Below, in pieces: positions 4,613-6,540 of a stretch of DNA of 6,540 nt. Positions within the stretch are counted from its first letter, which is position 1. Every line of letters starts with the position of its first letter. The stretch lies in assembly GCA_902462475.1 (NCBI GenBank), contig CABQCB010000105.1:1-6540 (forward strand), written 5' to 3'. A program made the position numbers and the translations under genes. The notes below the pieces were generated by a model that did no database searches, had not been told where the DNA came from, and was given only the letters and a program-made list of their open reading frames with translations. This DNA comes from an uncultured Oscillibacter sp. (lineage in GTDB: Bacteria > Bacillota_A > Clostridia > Oscillospirales > Oscillospiraceae).

Positions 4613-6200
4613 GCCGCTGCGGGGAAGCCTCTTCGGCCTCCTCGCCAAAAACTATCTGCTCTTCACCTTGACACTGCTGGCCATTGCAGGCGGTGTGTTT
4701 ATCCTGTGGAACACCTGGCTGGGCTTTCTCTATCAGCCGGCGGACTGGGGCGCCGCGCTGGCCGATCCGGCCTTGGCCGAAGAGCGCTATGAACAGCTCC
4801 GGCGTTATACGGGTCATACCGGCAGCGCCTTTGCCGTCTATGACGAAGCCGGTCAGCTGGTATACGCCTCCGCCGACGGGTTCGACGCCGCCTATACGGC
4901 GGAGGAGTTGGCCTGCGTCCCGATGTACGGAGGGAGCTCCGTGGTGGACGCCTATGAGCTCCCCACAGACGGCGGGCAGCGTTACCTCTTCATCCGCCAT
5001 CAGTACCGCGGCGACGGCACCACAGCCCTGGAGGCCGTCATGATCCTGAACCAGGACTACCAGGTGGTGTTCGGCGGCTTTGGGGACGGAAAGCAGTCCT
5101 ATACGCCCCGGGAGTTTCAGCTGCTGGACGGCCGCCGCTTTGACAGCAGTTACCTCTCCCGCCACATCTTTGTAAATGGTGCCGGACAGGTCCGGACGCT
5201 GCTGCTGCGGGACGCCGCTTTGGACACGGACACTTACTATGAGCGCTATAACGCCTCCTGGCGGATCTGGCTTTTGGTGATCCCGCTGTATCTGGCGGCT
5301 GCGGGCCTTTTCATCTGGTGGCTGAAAAACAAGATCGGACGGCCGCTGCAGCGGCTCAATGACGCAGTAGCCGCCCAGGCGGAGGGCCGGATGAGTCGGG
5401 TGGGCGACTGCGGCGGCACCTGGGAGATCCGCCGCATCGGAGAGAGCTTCGACCGCTTTTCCGAGCGTCTGGCAGAGAGCGAGGCAGAGCGGCGGCGGCT
5501 GGACGAGGGCCGCCAAAAGCTCATTGCGGACATCTCCCATGACCTCAAGACCCCCATCACCGTCATCTCCGGCTACATTGGCGCCATCTGCGACGGCAAG
5601 GTCCCCCCAGAGCAGACGGAGCGGTATCTGCGGGCCATCCAGGCCAAGGCAGAGACACTGACGGATCTGGTGAACGCCTTCCACGAATACAGCAAGGTGG
5701 AGCATCCCGCCTTTGTTCTGTACCCGGAGCGGACGGACCTGGCGGAATTTTTGCGGGAATACCTGGCGGGAAAGTACGACGAGATCGATCTTTCCGGCTT
5801 TTCCCTCAGTGTATCCATTCCCGACCAGCCGGTTTTCTGCTCTGTGGACCCGCTGCAATTCCGGCGGGTACTGGATAATCTCCTCTCCAATGCCCTGCGC
5901 CACAACCGCCTGGGCACCGTGCTCTACTTTGACCTGGAGACCAGCAGCGGCACGGCGCTTTTGCGCATGGGCGACAACGGCGCCGGCATCCCGCCGGACC
6001 GGGCCGCACGTATTTTTGAGCCCTTCGTAGTGGGCAGCGACGCCCGCTCCGGCGGCGGCAGCGGTCTGGGGCTTGCCATCACCCGGCGCATTATGGAAAA
6101 GCACGGCGGCAGCATCACCCTGGCCGCCCGGCCAACGCCTGGCCGCAGCACGGAGTTTTTGCTGCGCCTGCCCCTGTGTCCCCGTCCAGAGGGCCTGTAA
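4602..6200 (+). CDS. membrane sensor histidine kinase, partner of the upstream response regulator
   Basis: This encodes a 532-residue sensor kinase. The start is TTG 4602-4604 (protein MKNKPLRG), inside the last codons of the response regulator. It is the last plausible start before TM1; its Shine-Dalgarno is weak (AGAGGA at 4583-4588, 13 bases away), fitting translational coupling. Order of parts: TM1 about 18-37; an extracytoplasmic sensor of about 180 residues (38-220) that I cannot assign to a family; TM2 about 222-241; HAMP linker about 242-295; a dimerisation helix with phosphorylated H313 in ISHDLKTP; and the HATPase domain with N box DNLLSNALRHN (N430), G1 DNGAGIP (458-464), F box FEPF (472-475) and G2 GGGSGLGL (484-491). 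It would autophosphorylate H313 and pass phosphate to D53 of the regulator. The sensed signal is unknown. With no transporter or enzyme in the same operon here, context does not reveal it. Confidence 0.96.
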   Translation: MKNKPLRGSLFGLLAKNYLLFTLTLLAIAGGVFILWNTWLGFLYQPADWGAALADPALAEERYEQLRRYTGHTGSAFAVYDEAGQLVYASADGFDAAYTAEELACVPMYGGSSVVDAYELPTDGGQRYLFIRHQYRGDGTTALEAVMILNQDYQVVFGGFGDGKQSYTPREFQLLDGRRFDSSYLSRHIFVNGAGQVRTLLLRDAALDTDTYYERYNASWRIWLLVIPLYLAAAGLFIWWLKNKIGRPLQRLNDAVAAQAEGRMSRVGDCGGTWEIRRIGESFDRFSERLAESEAERRRLDEGRQKLIADISHDLKTPITVISGYIGAICDGKVPPEQTERYLRAIQAKAETLTDLVNAFHEYSKVEHPAFVLYPERTDLAEFLREYLAGKYDEIDLSGFSLSVSIPDQPVFCSVDPLQFRRVLDNLLSNALRHNRLGTVLYFDLETSSGTALLRMGDNGAGIPPDRAARIFEPFVVGSDARSGGGSGLGLAITRRIMEKHGGSITLAARPTPGRSTEFLLRLPLCPRPEGL

Positions 6201-6205
6201 CCGAC

Positions 6206-6244
6206 AAAAAGAGGGACGGCATGGCCAAGCCATGCCGTCCCTTT
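6206..6244 (-). terminator. hairpin terminator between convergent genes, stronger on the minus strand
   Basis: GGGACGGCATGGC (6213-6225) and its exact complement (6229-6241) form a 13-bp stem with a 3-base loop, extended by three weaker pairs. On the minus strand it is followed by TCTTTTT (complement of 6206-6212), a proper U tract, 17 bases after the minus-strand stop. On the plus strand only TTT follows, so for the kinase transcript it is a weaker terminator that begins 6 to 12 bases after the stop. Confidence 0.8.
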
Positions 6245-6260
6245 CCTCGTTTATGCTCCA

Positions 6261-6540
6261 TCAGCCCTCAATCAGCGCGCCGCTCCAGTCATAGGTGTCG
6301 ATCCAGGTCCGTTCCCCGATAAAGTGCACTTGCTCCGTGACGGTCCCCCGGGTCCGGTGCTCATACCGAATTTCGAATTGCAGGAAGATGGTCTTCCCCT
6401 CCCACTCGGCGCTCTGGGTACCCCGGACAGCCTCAATGGACGTAATGTCCTCCTTTTCTCCGGAGCCGTCCAGATAGCGCTGCATCAGCTCCTCGTGGTA
6501 CTTGTCAAAGATGAAGGTGGCGTATCCGCCGGCACAGGCC
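6261..6540 (-). CDS. hypothetical protein, C-terminal 92 codons (5' end beyond the window)
   Basis: On the minus strand an open frame enters at the right edge (ACAGGYATFIFDKYHEELMQ) and ends with TGA (complement of 6261-6263), just before a terminator with its U tract on this strand. The Met at 6483-6485 is internal: the frame continues upstream with no stop, so it should not be taken as the start. The visible part is hydrophilic, with alternating charged and aromatic residues (KTIFLQFEIRYEHRTRG, then WIDTYDWSGALIEG) suggesting beta strands. There is no membrane segment and no catalytic motif that I recognise. The family is unknown. Coding status is supported by codon use like the neighbours, the uninterrupted frame and the well-placed terminator. 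Confidence 0.75.
   Translation of the reverse strand, partial: ACAGGYATFIFDKYHEELMQRYLDGSGEKEDITSIEAVRGTQSAEWEGKTIFLQFEIRYEHRTRGTVTEQVHFIGERTWIDTYDWSGALIEG

Noticed and set aside
4575..6233. Long minus-strand open frame (552 codons) opposite the kinase
   Set aside because: It is a shadow of GC-rich coding sequence on the plus strand. Its translation shows no domain, and the plus frame has full kinase motifs.
6261..6485. A complete 74-residue minus-strand gene starting at 6485
   Set aside because: The frame continues upstream to the window edge without a stop and with gene-like sequence, so the Met is internal and the gene is partial.

Overview
The window reads as part of a GC-rich (roughly 60 %) Firmicutes chromosome. 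It looks like an anaerobic gut-type Clostridia, plausibly Oscillospiraceae-like. The grounds are an [FeFe]-hydrogenase tail, rubrerythrin, an S-layer-homology (SLH) protein, a MATE pump with a MarR regulator, strong AGGAGG-type ribosome binding sites, TTG starts and near-consensus sigma-A promoters. The lineage is an inference from content and style, not from a search.

Left part (1-880): the reading frame enters from the left edge with the C-terminal end of an [FeFe] hydrogenase (small-subunit-like tail). It runs without a stop into a complete rubredoxin-ferritin-rubredoxin rubrerythrin that ends at 816. It is either a real hydrogenase-rubrerythrin fusion or two genes joined by one extra T in a T4 run at 122-125: removing one T gives two consecutive TGA stops just before a usable SD and ATG. 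A bidirectional hairpin terminator (834-874) separates this gene from a convergent small secreted SLH-domain protein (907-1539, minus strand).

Middle (1540-3820): a divergent intergenic region of about 260 bases carries a perfect TTGACA-N17-TATAAT promoter. It is followed by a 10-bp hairpin and a T-rich tract that sit inside the leader of a MATE multidrug efflux gene (1803-3161). This looks like a transcription attenuator and/or the operator of the MarR-type repressor encoded next (TTG start, 3259-3711). The MarR gene has its own promoter with a palindrome over the expected transcription start. A strong terminator (3771-3820) closes this unit. By analogy with MepA/MepR, the pair is a self-regulated drug or toxic-compound efflux module.

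Right part (3821-6250): a two-component system has an OmpR/PhoB-type response regulator (3938-4612) and a two-TM, HAMP-containing histidine kinase (4602-6200). The kinase starts at a TTG overlapping the end of the regulator gene. Upstream of their promoter lies an imperfect 10-bp tandem repeat, placed as a response-regulator box would be for autoregulation. No obvious target gene is in the window. A hairpin (6206-6244), mainly a terminator for the opposite strand, separates the kinase from the C-terminal 92 codons of an unrecognised minus-strand gene that runs off the right edge.

No tRNA, rRNA, insertion sequence or CRISPR array was seen, and no gene-free stretch exceeds 300 bases. The genes are individually of known families. 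The most unusual features are the hydrogenase-rubrerythrin junction and the structured leader of the MATE gene.
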